Source of the DNA: Phycisphaerae bacterium
Lineage (GTDB): Bacteria; Planctomycetota; Phycisphaerae; UBA1845; UTPLA1
DNA: 64,000 bases
Direction: 5' to 3'
Assembly (NCBI GenBank): GCA_035275405.1
Contig: DATEMU010000014.1
Location: 1-64,000 of the forward strand
A program made the position numbers and the translations under genes. Below, piece by piece: positions 16,613-27,229 of this stretch; position 1 is the first letter of the stretch; each line of letters starts with the position of its first letter. The notes under the pieces were generated by a model. The model was not told where the DNA came from and ran no database searches. It worked only from the letters and a program-made list of their open reading frames with translations.

Positions 16613-19597
16613 TTACTTCGCAATTTGTTTCTGTACTGACAGGCCGAGCAAATTAATCGCATCCCATGGATCGCCAATCTCGACAAACGCCCACCGTCCG
16701 AATCCGCCGTGATTATTGACCGCCGGCACCCAAAGCGTCCGAGCCGTGGCGACCTTTGCGGCCTTGTCCTTTTTGGCCTCGCCGCTGACCTCGATGATGA
16801 GGTTCATCGGATCGTCCGGCCCGTGCCCGTCGTCGAGCACCGCGATAAAGTCTGGATGGTACTGCCGCTCCTCACCGTTGAGGGTATAGGGAATCGTAAA
16901 GCCCAGATTGTGGTTTTTCACGTACCGCATGACGGGCAGGTCTTCGCCCTCTAAGACCTCCGCCATTTTCTGCTCCCATGACTCCGTGTCCGCCACGACG
17001 TGGGAGATGTGGCACTTGTCCCCCCGCGTGACAAAGACAGGGCGCGTTGTGTCGAAATCGACGTACCGCGTCGAGCCGACCGTATCGTACGGCCGCAGGA
17101 TCGGTTTAAGGGCGGGCGAGCCGTTGGTCGAGGCGACGACGGCCTTGTAAATGCGGTCCGCCGCGTCGTGCGTCAATTCGTGGAGCAGGAGCATCTGCTT
17201 GAAACAGTTATCCTTCACATGGACGCACTCGTCTATCCAGCGCCGAGTAATCCCAAGGAGTTGCGGAAAAAGCCACGGCTTGGAGTTGCCGTCGTCGTCG
17301 CGGAAATACTTCTCAAGCGTACGGCGGGCGACCACGAAGGCGACGGTACTTTCGCGTTCGTCACGGAGGTCATCCAACTTGTGGACACTCCGCTCGCCCA
17401 CAATGGGGTCCAAGTCGGTCCGCGTCGGCACGATCTGCGTACTGAGCGGCAGGCGAGACTCCTCGGAGAATTTGGCACTGATCCGCTCCCCGGCAATGTC
17501 GTAGCGATACCCGAGCAAGCGCGGAAACGTAATTTCACAGGTGATGCGGTTTTCCAGGGCGCGGACGCGCGTCGGGATCGGGCCAGGCTTGGGGTCCTTG
17601 GTCGAGCCGCTGCACGGGATGAACGAGAAAGGAACGCCGTACACCTCGGCGTATTCGGGATTGAACCGGCCCTCTTTGTTGGGGGCGTAACTCATGCGGC
17701 GGAGGGCGCGGCCGACGACCTGCTCGCAGAGGAGCTGTGTGCCGAAGGCGCGAACGCCGAGGACGTGCGTGACGGTATTGGCGTCCCAACCCTCCGTAAG
17801 CATCGAAACGCTGACGACGCACTTAACTTGCTCGCCGAGCTTGCCGGTCTTACCAACCGTGTTCATGACCTCGCGGAGGAGGTCCTCGTCGGTCAGAGCC
17901 TCCACGTCGCGGCCAGGGAAGCGGAGGCGATACTCGGACTTGAATTCCTCGACCTCGCGCGCGGCGATCTTCTTGAATTCGTCGCTCATAGCCTCGCCGG
18001 ACTCGAGCTGCTCGCTATCGACGAGGATCGTGTTGGGCCGGTGCAACCAGCCGCCGTTGCCGTCGTCATTACGAAAAATGTCGAACGCTCCAGCTTGGGC
18101 GACTATCTGATCGCCAATGGGCTTTTCCCAGCCGGAAATGTATTCAAAGACCAGCTTGGAGACGTTGGTGTTGTTACAGACGACGATAAACACCGGAGGC
18201 GTAAGTCCCTTGGCCCGGGCCTCGGCATTGTTCTCCCAAACGCGGTAATACTTTTCGTAATTACCGTAGAGACTGTGAAGCGCGCCTTGCAACTCGACCG
18301 GCAACTTCGGCTCACCGCTGACGGCCTCGGTCTTGCGGCCTTTTTTGGGCAGGTGTTCCCGGATGCGGAGCCAAAGGTCACGGTAGGTCGGCTGGTCGCC
18401 GGTCATCGAATCATCGGCGACGGGGACGCGGGGGACTTTGACGATGCCGGCCTCAATCGCGTCGATGAGCGAAAAATCCGACACCACCCAGGGGAATAGC
18501 GTGCCCTCGCTGTAGCCGGAGCCTCGCAGGAAGAACGGGGTGGCAGATAAGTCGTAGATCGCCCTAACGCCGAGTTTTTTATTCACGGCCTCGATGCCGG
18601 AGATCCAAACACGGGCCTCTTCGTCGCGCTTTTGAGCCTCTTTGCGCTCCTCGCCGGAAAGCCCCTCTTCTTCGCCGTCGGGCTTGCGACGATAGCAGTG
18701 GTGGGCCTCGTCGTTGATGACGATGATGTTCTTCTTGTTGCCCAGCGCCCGGCATACTCGGCGGATCATCTTGTCCGGTGATTCCCGATTGATGCCGGTC
18801 TGGGTTTGACCGGAAATGATCTTCGTCAGTCTGGCGCCTTCGGACTTTTCCCGTAACAGAAAAGCGTGGAAGTTTGTAATGATAATCTTGGCCTGTTGAA
18901 GGCGTTCAAGTTCCTCCGCTGAGATGATATCGCGCTGGCGGTAGTAATTTTGCGGGTCGTTGGGGAGGAGCACGCGTAGGCGATCGCGAATGGTGATGCC
19001 GGGCGTGACGATCAGAAACGTATCGGTGAACCGGGCATCCTGCTGGTGGGCGAGCTTATTCAGGGCATGCCAAGCCATGAGCATCGCCATGACGACCGTC
19101 TTGCCGGAGCCGGTCGCCATTTTGAAGGCCATACGCGGCAGGCCGGGATTCGACGTGTCGTTGGATTCACGGAGGGTGTTTTCGATCCAGGCGTCGCCGT
19201 ACTTTTTGGCGACCTCGGTGATGTAGATCGCCGTCTCCAGCGCCTCGATCTGACAGTAGAAGAGCTTCTTCTCGCGATCGGGATTCGTCCAATAGGTCAG
19301 CAGCCGGCTCGTCGTGGGCGTCACCCCGACGTACCCGCCCTCACGCCACATATTGACTCGGGCGCGGATCTGGTTGACGAGCTTATTCTCCTCGATCCGG
19401 TCCTTGGTCCACTCCGTCTCGAATTCGAGTTGCTTGGCCCCCTTCTTACGCGGCCGGGCGATCGGGACGAAGTAACTGCTCGGCCGGCGACCATCGAGGA
19501 TCTTGTCGGTGATACCCTCGTCGGTAAAATCGAAGTGTCGCCCCGGCTCGCTAAACGGCGAGTTAATAACGGGGTTTTCGATAACGACTTGGCTCAT
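16613..19597 (-). CDS. res: Type III restriction enzyme helicase-nuclease subunit (Res)
   Basis: 994-residue SF2 translocase. Walker A MATGSGKT is at 160-167, motif II VINDEAHHC at about 295 and motif III LSATPFF at about 350. Motif VI is suggested by QVVGRALRR. The C-terminus carries a PD-(D/E)XK nuclease core, HPDFIAVLDDG followed by LIIEVSGEAK near 935. Length and order match type III Res proteins. It is the first gene of the operon res - two membrane proteins - mod. The neighbouring TPR gene is divergent, with a 282-base gap that must hold both promoters. All key residues are present, so it looks functional. Confidence 0.9.
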   Translation of the reverse strand: MSQVVIENPVINSPFSEPGRHFDFTDEGITDKILDGRRPSSYFVPIARPRKKGAKQLEFETEWTKDRIEENKLVNQIRARVNMWREGGYVGVTPTTSRLLTYWTNPDREKKLFYCQIEALETAIYITEVAKKYGDAWIENTLRESNDTSNPGLPRMAFKMATGSGKTVVMAMLMAWHALNKLAHQQDARFTDTFLIVTPGITIRDRLRVLLPNDPQNYYRQRDIISAEELERLQQAKIIITNFHAFLLREKSEGARLTKIISGQTQTGINRESPDKMIRRVCRALGNKKNIIVINDEAHHCYRRKPDGEEEGLSGEERKEAQKRDEEARVWISGIEAVNKKLGVRAIYDLSATPFFLRGSGYSEGTLFPWVVSDFSLIDAIEAGIVKVPRVPVADDSMTGDQPTYRDLWLRIREHLPKKGRKTEAVSGEPKLPVELQGALHSLYGNYEKYYRVWENNAEARAKGLTPPVFIVVCNNTNVSKLVFEYISGWEKPIGDQIVAQAGAFDIFRNDDGNGGWLHRPNTILVDSEQLESGEAMSDEFKKIAAREVEEFKSEYRLRFPGRDVEALTDEDLLREVMNTVGKTGKLGEQVKCVVSVSMLTEGWDANTVTHVLGVRAFGTQLLCEQVVGRALRRMSYAPNKEGRFNPEYAEVYGVPFSFIPCSGSTKDPKPGPIPTRVRALENRITCEITFPRLLGYRYDIAGERISAKFSEESRLPLSTQIVPTRTDLDPIVGERSVHKLDDLRDERESTVAFVVARRTLEKYFRDDDGNSKPWLFPQLLGITRRWIDECVHVKDNCFKQMLLLHELTHDAADRIYKAVVASTNGSPALKPILRPYDTVGSTRYVDFDTTRPVFVTRGDKCHISHVVADTESWEQKMAEVLEGEDLPVMRYVKNHNLGFTIPYTLNGEERQYHPDFIAVLDDGHGPDDPMNLIIEVSGEAKKDKAAKVATARTLWVPAVNNHGGFGRWAFVEIGDPWDAINLLGLSVQKQIAK

Positions 19598-19879
19598 GGC
19601 CCGCTCGCCCGGATCGGCCCTTGATAGGCCTCAAAAACAGCGAGGGTTATTCTACAGGTGAGTCGGTGAGGTGACCAGAAGAGCTCTTCCCCGACGGATC
19701 TCACCAATAACCTCGACGTACCGGGCCGGCTCCTGGCCTCAACAGAAACCAGATTCCTTATAATAGATTGCAACGATTTGGGCCCCTAAAACACCGGACA
19801 GACCGAACATATTGAGATCCTCGTTCGGCCCCCAGCGGAGAAAAACCAGTCTGCGTAGGCGACACCGGAGGAGCGTAGG

Positions 19880-22753
19880 ATGGTTGAGATGAATGACAAT
19901 AGCTATTCCCGACGTACTTTTGTACCGACGACCGTTCTCTTAGCGGTCTCGCTTGGCTTGGTTGGGCTGGTGATGGCATTTCTGATCGGTTCACGAACAT
20001 GGGCTGTGGTCTTGCCCGCTGTCTCTGCGGGTGCCGTTCCGCTATGGGCGCGGCGACGCCAGGTCACGCGTGTTGCGGCGATGGCCGCCGACACTCTATA
20101 CGACGACGATGCGCAGCCCACGCACTCAATACTCGTGCGTTTTACTGTTCCGGCGGTGCTACTCCTCTTGGCGGCGTTCATCGTGGCTTGTCAGTTTACG
20201 CGCGGGCAGGAGCAAGGTTGGTGGATTGTGGTAGCCTGTCTGCCGATGGCAGTGATGGCGTGGTATTGCGCCCGCCAATGGTTTAAGGCTAGGACGCTCC
20301 CGCGCGCCCTCACGTTAGCATTGGCCGCATGGTTTGTCGGCTTATCTGGCAATCTCGCAGCAAGCGACGTCGATCGAATCAGGTGTAGTGTCAATGCCGA
20401 AACGGTTCTTGCCGATGCGCTCAATCCGATCTCAGAGAAGCTCGACGGTTTGATAGCGAGATTTAATATCCTCGAGCGCGAAATCGGATTCATAAAAGAG
20501 AAAGACGGCGTAATTCTAAGGCAACTCGATATAGGGATTCTCATAGTAGACCTAGATCCCAACGTCAAAGTAGATGATCCCATTCGTTTCCAGGCCATCT
20601 TGCACATGTCGACGCCTCAGGCGGGATCGGCTAATGATACACCGCGGCGGATTGAGCTTACCCCACCTGCGCGTCAGCTTGTCACGCGCTTAGCCGTCAA
20701 TGCTTCAATTATCGACCAGATACGTTCGGAAAACGCGTTAGGCAACTTGTCAAAGGCCAAGGAACTAGGCAAAGTATATTTTGCACAGCAAACGGCTCAG
20801 CGTCTCGAGCAGGATTATGCCGCCTTCATCGCGACCGGCGACACGTCTTGGCTAACTGAAGAATTCGACGAAGCGTCCGTCCTATTCGGTAAGGCCCTCG
20901 ACATACGTGAGGACGACTTTGCAGTAGTGAGCAAAGCCGCATTGTCGCTCATGCGATCACGCTCAGCATCGCAATATGGCCAAAACATCTTAAGGGCCGA
21001 GCGCCTCTTTGCGCGAGCGATGGAGTTGGCCCAATCGAAAGGTTCCGACGATCATCGCGCGGTGGCTCTGGCGCAATACAACCTTGCAGCCGTGCTCCAG
21101 GCACTTGGTCGCGCAGCGGAGGCCGAATCTCATTTTGTTAAGGCATTAGAGATTAACCAAGGCCTATTCAGGGGCAATCATCCCGACGTTGCGGCGAGTC
21201 TAATTGGCTTGGCATCTGTGCGTCATGAACTCGGCCGTATTGGTGAGGCCGAATTGTTGGACTACCAGGCGCTTGAAATGTGCAAGACACTGTTCAGCGG
21301 CAATAACGCTTATACGGCAAGGGCATTGAATAACCTCGCGCGCGATCAAGAAGCCTTGGGCCGCGCTACTGAAGCAAAACCGCGCTACCTCCAGGCTCTT
21401 GAGATGCGCAAAAAAGTGTTCACGCGTGATCACCCTGAGGTTGCGGAGAGCTTAAACAATGTCGCGGCAGTTTGGCTGACGCTAGGCAAATCTCCTAAGG
21501 CTGAGCCCCTCAATCGGGAGGCCCTGGAGATGAACCTGCGATTGTATAAGCATGACCACCCCAAAGTGGCGACAAGTCTTAACAACCTAGCGCATGTTTG
21601 GTGTGCTCTAGATCGTGCGTCGGAGGCCGAACCACTTTACTTCCAAGCCCTGGAGATGAATCAACGACTGTTCAAAGGCGACCACTCCATTGTAGCGATG
21701 AGTCTAGGCAACGTTGGGGGAGTACTTCAAACCCTGGGTCGGGCGGCGGAGGCCGAACAGTTTTTCGTGCTGGCCCTTGAGATGAACCAAAGACTATACA
21801 TTGGAGACCACCCTGAGATCGCGAGGAGCCTGAACAACCTCGGATCCGTAAAGGATTCTCAGGGCTCAGCGGATGCCGAACCTCTCTTCCTTCAGGCTTT
21901 GGGGATGCGTCAACGTTTGTTCGAGGGCGACCACCCCGACACAGCGATGAGCTTGTCAAACGTTGCAGGGTTTTGGCAATCGCATGACCGCCCAGCAGAG
22001 GCCGAACCGCTCTTTGTCAAGGCTCTAGAAATGCGCCAGCGTCTATTTGTAGAGGCTCACCCTGATGTTGCAGCCAGCCTGACCCGTCTTGCGAAGGTAC
22101 TTCAGGATTTGGACCGGATACCAGAATCCGAGTCATATCTCATTGAAGCTCTGGAGATGAACCAACAGCTCTATAGGGGCTTCCACATTAATGTGGCCGC
22201 AAGCCTGAGCGACCTCGCGGGGGTGCGTAGTTTCCTGGGTAGAGCAAATGAAGCCGAACCACTCGACGAACAAGCCCTTAACATGTATCAGGAATTATTC
22301 AATGGTTATGGGGACCTAGTCGCAAGTAGCCTGTGCCATCTTGCAAATGACCGCTTGGATTTGGGGCGCCCGAAGGACGCCGAGCCGCTCCTAGTGAGGT
22401 CATTGGAGATGTGCAAACAAATCAACCATGGCGATCACCCCGGAATTGCGATGATTTTTGCTAGTCAGGCGCGCGTGCAACATGCCTTTGGAAAGGTTGC
22501 AGAGGCGAGGCAGTTGTTCAATGAGTCGCTAGATATGTTGCGCCGTTTGTTTCCTCAGGGTTCCCCCACTTTGGCTCGAGTCCTCTGGCGGTCGGCCAGC
22601 CTTTATCTTGCTGAAGGAAAGTCGATCGAAGCCCTCCATCAGCTGGAGGAGGCCGTTGTGATGGCTGAGCAAGCATTTCCACCTAATCGTACTCGACTAA
22701 TGGAATACCGTGAGACGCTCGTCAAATGTCGGGCGACACTGGATAAGAAGTAG
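19880..22753 (+). CDS. Membrane-anchored tetratricopeptide-repeat protein
   Basis: 957 residues. Four N-terminal hydrophobic segments (about residues 13-160: VLLAVSLGLVGLVMAFLIGS, VVLPAVSAGAVPLW, AVLLLLAAFIVACQF, WWIVVACLPMAVMAWY). A linker follows, then about 13 TPRs of 42 residues from about 400, each with the kinesin-light-chain-like pattern LGRAAEAESHFVKALEIN and a following DHPxVAxSLNNLA. These are TPR_10/TPR_12-type repeats. The start ATG follows GGAGGAG at good spacing; a second ATG is 9 bases inside. Cytoplasmic or periplasmic scaffold for protein partners; function not evident. A terminator lies 125 bases after the stop. Confidence 0.85.
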   Translation: MVEMNDNSYSRRTFVPTTVLLAVSLGLVGLVMAFLIGSRTWAVVLPAVSAGAVPLWARRRQVTRVAAMAADTLYDDDAQPTHSILVRFTVPAVLLLLAAFIVACQFTRGQEQGWWIVVACLPMAVMAWYCARQWFKARTLPRALTLALAAWFVGLSGNLAASDVDRIRCSVNAETVLADALNPISEKLDGLIARFNILEREIGFIKEKDGVILRQLDIGILIVDLDPNVKVDDPIRFQAILHMSTPQAGSANDTPRRIELTPPARQLVTRLAVNASIIDQIRSENALGNLSKAKELGKVYFAQQTAQRLEQDYAAFIATGDTSWLTEEFDEASVLFGKALDIREDDFAVVSKAALSLMRSRSASQYGQNILRAERLFARAMELAQSKGSDDHRAVALAQYNLAAVLQALGRAAEAESHFVKALEINQGLFRGNHPDVAASLIGLASVRHELGRIGEAELLDYQALEMCKTLFSGNNAYTARALNNLARDQEALGRATEAKPRYLQALEMRKKVFTRDHPEVAESLNNVAAVWLTLGKSPKAEPLNREALEMNLRLYKHDHPKVATSLNNLAHVWCALDRASEAEPLYFQALEMNQRLFKGDHSIVAMSLGNVGGVLQTLGRAAEAEQFFVLALEMNQRLYIGDHPEIARSLNNLGSVKDSQGSADAEPLFLQALGMRQRLFEGDHPDTAMSLSNVAGFWQSHDRPAEAEPLFVKALEMRQRLFVEAHPDVAASLTRLAKVLQDLDRIPESESYLIEALEMNQQLYRGFHINVAASLSDLAGVRSFLGRANEAEPLDEQALNMYQELFNGYGDLVASSLCHLANDRLDLGRPKDAEPLLVRSLEMCKQINHGDHPGIAMIFASQARVQHAFGKVAEARQLFNESLDMLRRLFPQGSPTLARVLWRSASLYLAEGKSIEALHQLEEAVVMAEQAFPPNRTRLMEYRETLVKCRATLDKK

Positions 22754-22877
22754 TTGAACCCAGTTAGACGTGAAACCGCCGTCGCTTTGCGCTCTCGCGG
22801 TTAACAGCGTGGCCTCCAAAACCGGTCATTTTGGCAGCTCCCCAAAGTTCGAGACGGTTGGTTTCGGGGAGGTTTCC

Positions 22878-22906
22878 AAGCCACCGTCAACCACGGTGGC
22901 TTTTTT
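22878..22906 (+). terminator. Rho-independent terminator after the TPR gene
   Basis: AAGCCACCGT, loop CAACC, ACGGTGGCTT: a perfect 10-bp stem followed by TTTTTT. Oriented for the plus-strand TPR gene; the reverse strand lacks a T-run. Confidence 0.85.
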
Positions 22907-23051
22907 GTTGACGGCGCACGCCAATCGGGCCGTTTTCATTGGCCGCCGTAACTCGCGACCCGTCCAAAACGTTAGCGCCGGTCAGGAGTTGGCGTTCCTC
23001 TCGGATTGTTTCGTCGTCCGCGACCGCCGCTTCTGCCACCGACGGTTATCG

Positions 23052-26000
23052 CTAGGCAAATGTCAAATCGACAACGGTCACGCAGATCTGTACTTTCGGG
23101 TTTTTTAGGCGGTATTCCGAAGCTCGCTGTTCAAGCGTGACCCTTAGCTGGTCTATTGGCGGTCCGGGAACTCGCCGGCTGTTTCTGGGCTTGCGAAACC
23201 TACCGCTCCATCCAACAAAGTAGATTCCGTGGGTGAGTTGCTGGGCAGTAAGGTAATCATCACCCAGTTGTTTCGCGAGGCTGTCGAGTACAGCCACGTT
23301 ATCCGACCACTTTATTTCAATAACGACAGTTGCTGGAGTGCCCGAAACCGTCGGCGCCTGTACCTTGATGTCGAGTCGCTGACTTTTCGCCCCCAAGGTC
23401 TCTCTATCAACAAACACAACCTTGGTGCCAACATCCAATACTCGATTAGGTAGACGATCATTAAGCCTGCAAAACAGATATGCCTGCAAAGCATCTTCAT
23501 TAAGCCGTTTGCGCCCTGCTTGTCCTTGTATTTTGCCATACAACAGCGGAAGATGCTTTTTGATATCGCGTACCAATACCTCAAGCTCGTCAAGGAGCAC
23601 GTGCTGCAGGTCTTCGCATGAGCGAATGACCCGATAGTATGGATTATCCATGAGTCGAAGCGCTTTATCCAGCGACAAGACACCGGACCACTCGTCTTCG
23701 GTGGAACGATGCGGCGAGATCCTCTTTAGGACCATTGCTGCACCTGCCTCGCTACGGTCCTGTCGCCATTCTTGGCTTATTGAGGGATGTGTCGAAGCGA
23801 GGCGTTGTAATGCACCCTCGCTTTCCGCCAATTCACGCCGAAGCAGCACGGAAAGAACCTGGGATCGTGACCTTCGAATATGATGATCGGCCGTTGGCGT
23901 AAAGGCATGGCCCACGGGATAAGTGTGATCCGTTTCAGGAGGATAGTATTTATGCAATAGATCGCACACCCGTTCAAGTGACTGTATATCCCACGCCGCA
24001 AAGTCGACTTTCTCGGTCCAATGCCGATTTCCGAGAGCTTCGAGGCGAAGGAGAAGATTGGGACCTGACGCCGCGACGACTGCTTCTAGGCAAGTAATTG
24101 CTTCGCGAGGCTGCAATGGTAGCACAATGTCTATACCTGTAAGGGTTCTCTCGAGTGTTGTATCATCGGTGAACCCCCTTGCTAACCATTGGTTAGCCAC
24201 GCGGATACCATTAATTGGAGCATGACGTGAAAGGACACGAACTAAAGCACAGCGCGAAGACAAATCGTTTTGGTCGTCCACAACCAGATTTTCCACTCGG
24301 AGCGCAAAGGCGTCGGTCCATTGTTCCTTTGGAACGTTAGATGCGATCACCATGTGGACGTGGGCCCGCCTAAGGTCTCGTGTAATTGCCTCGACTAAGA
24401 CGTCCTCAGTTGCTTGCCCGGAGTTTCTGGCGCAGAGCCCTAATAACTCGGCCCAGTCGCTAGTAGCAAATAGTGCGGCCGGCAGCCATTTACGAATCAG
24501 CGGCTCACCGAGAAACTCACCATCGCCCTGGACTACGCGTGCGAACGCTTCCGCTTCATAAGATATCGAGGCCGGATACGAGTCAGCACATGGAATTGGC
24601 GTCGGCTTGCATACCCGTAGGGCCTCTTGGCACTTGGTCAATACGCGTTGCTGTAGGTCGGCGCTCAGACCCTCCCACTCTCCCGTTACATTGGTTGGTC
24701 GAAAGTACTCCGTACAAAAGCAAAACCAGGATAAATCGTGTAATTGCTGCTGCAGCGTAATGTTTGGGCTGTCCAATCGGTCCTGTACAAGGGGTGCCAA
24801 GTCGTAGGTGTCCACAACCTGCGTCTTTTGTCCTTTCTTCCTGTTGTCCGACATTCGGTCATTCGCTCTCGCATACTGCTTCCGATTCTTATCAAAGTCC
24901 AGCAATTGTTTTTCCGCCGATCGCCTTACTAGAGCGCGAATCTTGTTGCGATGCTGCCGTTGAACATCCTGGTGATACGCAAGCATTAGTAATGAAGTAA
25001 AGAGCCACGGGCTTTCGCTACCGTGCGCGGCGGCAGCGTCGGCAAGCCAAGCAAGGTCCTCGGACATCAAAATCGATCGCCAGCTCCAACTCGGCGATTT
25101 GCCTGAGGGGTCCTTCGCTAGACCCGCAAGATAGGCCGAGCGTCGTGCCTGAGAGCTAGCTGCAAACCAATTGCGAAGAATCTTTGGATCCATTCTTAGA
25201 TCAATCTGGTCGCGGCGCGCGAGCAAAGCTGGGAGCAGCAATTCATAATCTCCATCACTTGGTATTTCTTGTTTCACGATTAGATTGATTGCCTGCTCAA
25301 CAACGCCAGAAGGCCAACCTCCCGTCGGGGACGCCCAGTCGACTAAGGTCATTATGGCGCGTGCGCTATCAACGGTGAGTCGTTCTCGTATCTCATGCCA
25401 TAGCAAATTTGTCGTTCCCGATTTTTCGTCTGTCCTTGGGACTTGCTGCAGAACATCCTCAAGTGACCAAACGTTTTGCTCAAGTAGCCCGAAGATAAGC
25501 ACGGATTTTAGCTCGCGTTGATCACGAGTTGTGGGCTGAAAGTTGATAGCGAATTGAGCGAGCCGGGCAACGTCCGCGCGGCCGCCAATTCGCTTTATTA
25601 CTATGGCCGAAAGACATCGAATGTGATCATCCTCGCTAGGATTGAGCACCATACGCTCTACAATCTCCAACGCACATGTCGCGCGGATTGCCATTATCAC
25701 GCGCAATAGGAGATCTTTTTCGTGAACTGTCGCTTTCTCGGCCAGTCGCCGTGTAATCTCTGCGTCCATCCCCGGAGCTTCGAAATTTTGCAGTGGCGCG
25801 TCAGCCCAGATTGAAAGTCCGAACGGCGAATCCCTTGCAAGTTCAAGTAACCTGGCGAGGGCGTGAGTGGCTCTTTCTGATGACCAAGGGGCGGCATCCG
25901 ACCGCGGTGGAAGGCCACCATAAACCTCTTCGAGCCAGCCCCTGACTTGATCATTTGCGGTCGTATCAATCAATAGTGCATGGACGCCCTGATGGTGTGG

Positions 26001-27131
26001 GATCGGTTGTCCGTGCACGTCGATGACGAACGGCCGCAGCTGGCTTATTTTCAGATCCGAGATCCCGAATGCGGAAAACCACTCTTGGACGTGTCGGTGG
26101 GCGAACTGCCAGCCGTCTTGTGATCGGCGAAATACGCCGGACCCGGTGGCATACTGGGCAGCCCTCACCATTTCCTCACAGCCGCCAAAGCTCAACGGGA
26201 ATAGCTGTTCAAGGGAAGGATGGTGTGACGATCCGGCCTCAGTGACAAAACGCGTTGTCCCACACATCATTAGGAGAGCGGCGACTCGGGAAACTGCCCT
26301 AAACTGAACATCAAGTCGCGGAGGAACTGGGAACACGGTTGGGGGTCTCTCCCTTTGGTTTGTGCGAAGAATCCTTTCCAACACCGCGCGCCATATATCG
26401 GCATGGGATAGCTTGGCGTGCGTGCCTATGCCCTTGAGGATGTCAACGACGGCTGGAAAACCGGCGACGGCATGAAGCTTGTTTGCCTTGATGAGGTCAC
26501 ATATTTTCTGAAAAACGTCTGAGTCGCCCGCGATTTCCGCGGCCGCGGATGCTGTCAGTGGCGCGAGACGAAGGAGTTCGATGCCAGGTCCGGCGTTGAT
26601 CCGCCTATCATAGATTTCTCTGAGCTTTTCATGAATCTGTTTGGGCAATTCGTTTTCGCGGCAAAAGAAAATGGCACACAGGCGTTCGCGTGCAGAGTCC
26701 GTAAGCTTTTCAATTTCCTCGAGGATAGTGAACGAAGCTTTTTCGCCTCGTTGAAAGTCCTCATCTATCGCGTCGACGATCCAGCAAGCTCGAGTCTTTC
26801 CCGTTTGCCACGATTCCCACCAATCAGGAGTAAATGGATGTCTCAGCCCGCCTTCCTCAAAAAATGTTGCACAAAAATACTTGCCAAAGCCTTCTCCGTT
26901 GGGGCACTCCTGCTCTCTTCGAAGCCGTTCCCTAAGGCGCTTTGCTAGAAAGGTTTTGCCCATCCAAGGAGGGGCAACTACTAGGGTCGCCTTTTGTCCA
27001 AGTATGTCTTCGACGCCAAGCGTATTTTGCGATTCTCGTTCCGATAGGAACCCATACTCGTCTCTGGCTGTGCTGACGTCCGGCGAACAAAACCGACGAC
27101 GTGGTAGGATGAGCGGCTCGTTTAACGTCAT
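23052..27131 (-). CDS. STAND/NACHT-like NTPase with C-terminal PD-(D/E)XK-like nuclease domain
   Basis: About 1359 residues from ATG 27131 (MTLNEPLILPRR). The frame is open another 204 bases upstream, but that part crosses the divergent HNH gene. Walker A VVAPPWMGKTFLAKRL is at about 51-66 and Walker B ACWIVDAIDED near 115; this is the D-x-x-D-E style of NACHT/STAND ATPases. A very long helical middle (about 350-1150) looks like repeat-type sensor helices. Near 1255-1285, QRLDIKVQ and VVIEIKWSDN have the D...E-x-K spacing of a PD-(D/E)XK nuclease. The plan resembles NLR-like antiphage proteins (Avs-type), except that the nuclease is at the C-terminus. Function inferred. Confidence 0.75.
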   Translation of the reverse strand: MTLNEPLILPRRRFCSPDVSTARDEYGFLSERESQNTLGVEDILGQKATLVVAPPWMGKTFLAKRLRERLRREQECPNGEGFGKYFCATFFEEGGLRHPFTPDWWESWQTGKTRACWIVDAIDEDFQRGEKASFTILEEIEKLTDSARERLCAIFFCRENELPKQIHEKLREIYDRRINAGPGIELLRLAPLTASAAAEIAGDSDVFQKICDLIKANKLHAVAGFPAVVDILKGIGTHAKLSHADIWRAVLERILRTNQRERPPTVFPVPPRLDVQFRAVSRVAALLMMCGTTRFVTEAGSSHHPSLEQLFPLSFGGCEEMVRAAQYATGSGVFRRSQDGWQFAHRHVQEWFSAFGISDLKISQLRPFVIDVHGQPIPHHQGVHALLIDTTANDQVRGWLEEVYGGLPPRSDAAPWSSERATHALARLLELARDSPFGLSIWADAPLQNFEAPGMDAEITRRLAEKATVHEKDLLLRVIMAIRATCALEIVERMVLNPSEDDHIRCLSAIVIKRIGGRADVARLAQFAINFQPTTRDQRELKSVLIFGLLEQNVWSLEDVLQQVPRTDEKSGTTNLLWHEIRERLTVDSARAIMTLVDWASPTGGWPSGVVEQAINLIVKQEIPSDGDYELLLPALLARRDQIDLRMDPKILRNWFAASSQARRSAYLAGLAKDPSGKSPSWSWRSILMSEDLAWLADAAAAHGSESPWLFTSLLMLAYHQDVQRQHRNKIRALVRRSAEKQLLDFDKNRKQYARANDRMSDNRKKGQKTQVVDTYDLAPLVQDRLDSPNITLQQQLHDLSWFCFCTEYFRPTNVTGEWEGLSADLQQRVLTKCQEALRVCKPTPIPCADSYPASISYEAEAFARVVQGDGEFLGEPLIRKWLPAALFATSDWAELLGLCARNSGQATEDVLVEAITRDLRRAHVHMVIASNVPKEQWTDAFALRVENLVVDDQNDLSSRCALVRVLSRHAPINGIRVANQWLARGFTDDTTLERTLTGIDIVLPLQPREAITCLEAVVAASGPNLLLRLEALGNRHWTEKVDFAAWDIQSLERVCDLLHKYYPPETDHTYPVGHAFTPTADHHIRRSRSQVLSVLLRRELAESEGALQRLASTHPSISQEWRQDRSEAGAAMVLKRISPHRSTEDEWSGVLSLDKALRLMDNPYYRVIRSCEDLQHVLLDELEVLVRDIKKHLPLLYGKIQGQAGRKRLNEDALQAYLFCRLNDRLPNRVLDVGTKVVFVDRETLGAKSQRLDIKVQAPTVSGTPATVVIEIKWSDNVAVLDSLAKQLGDDYLTAQQLTHGIYFVGWSGRFRKPRNSRRVPGPPIDQLRVTLEQRASEYRLKNPKVQICVTVVDLTFA

Positions 27132-27229
27132 GTTTCCAAACTCGGGGCGCTGCTTAGTCAAATAATAACGTGGTCTCAAATCTCGGATATTGTAAGATCG
27201 TGGGCCGAATAGCGTAACCAAGGCTAACA

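Noticed and set aside
17000-18499. 499-residue open frame antisense to res
   Set aside because: Shadow of a high-GC gene; the opposite strand encodes a helicase with all motifs.
22770-23108. 112-residue plus-strand frame after the TPR gene
   Set aside because: It contains the terminator at 22878-22906 and reads through the end of the NTPase gene.
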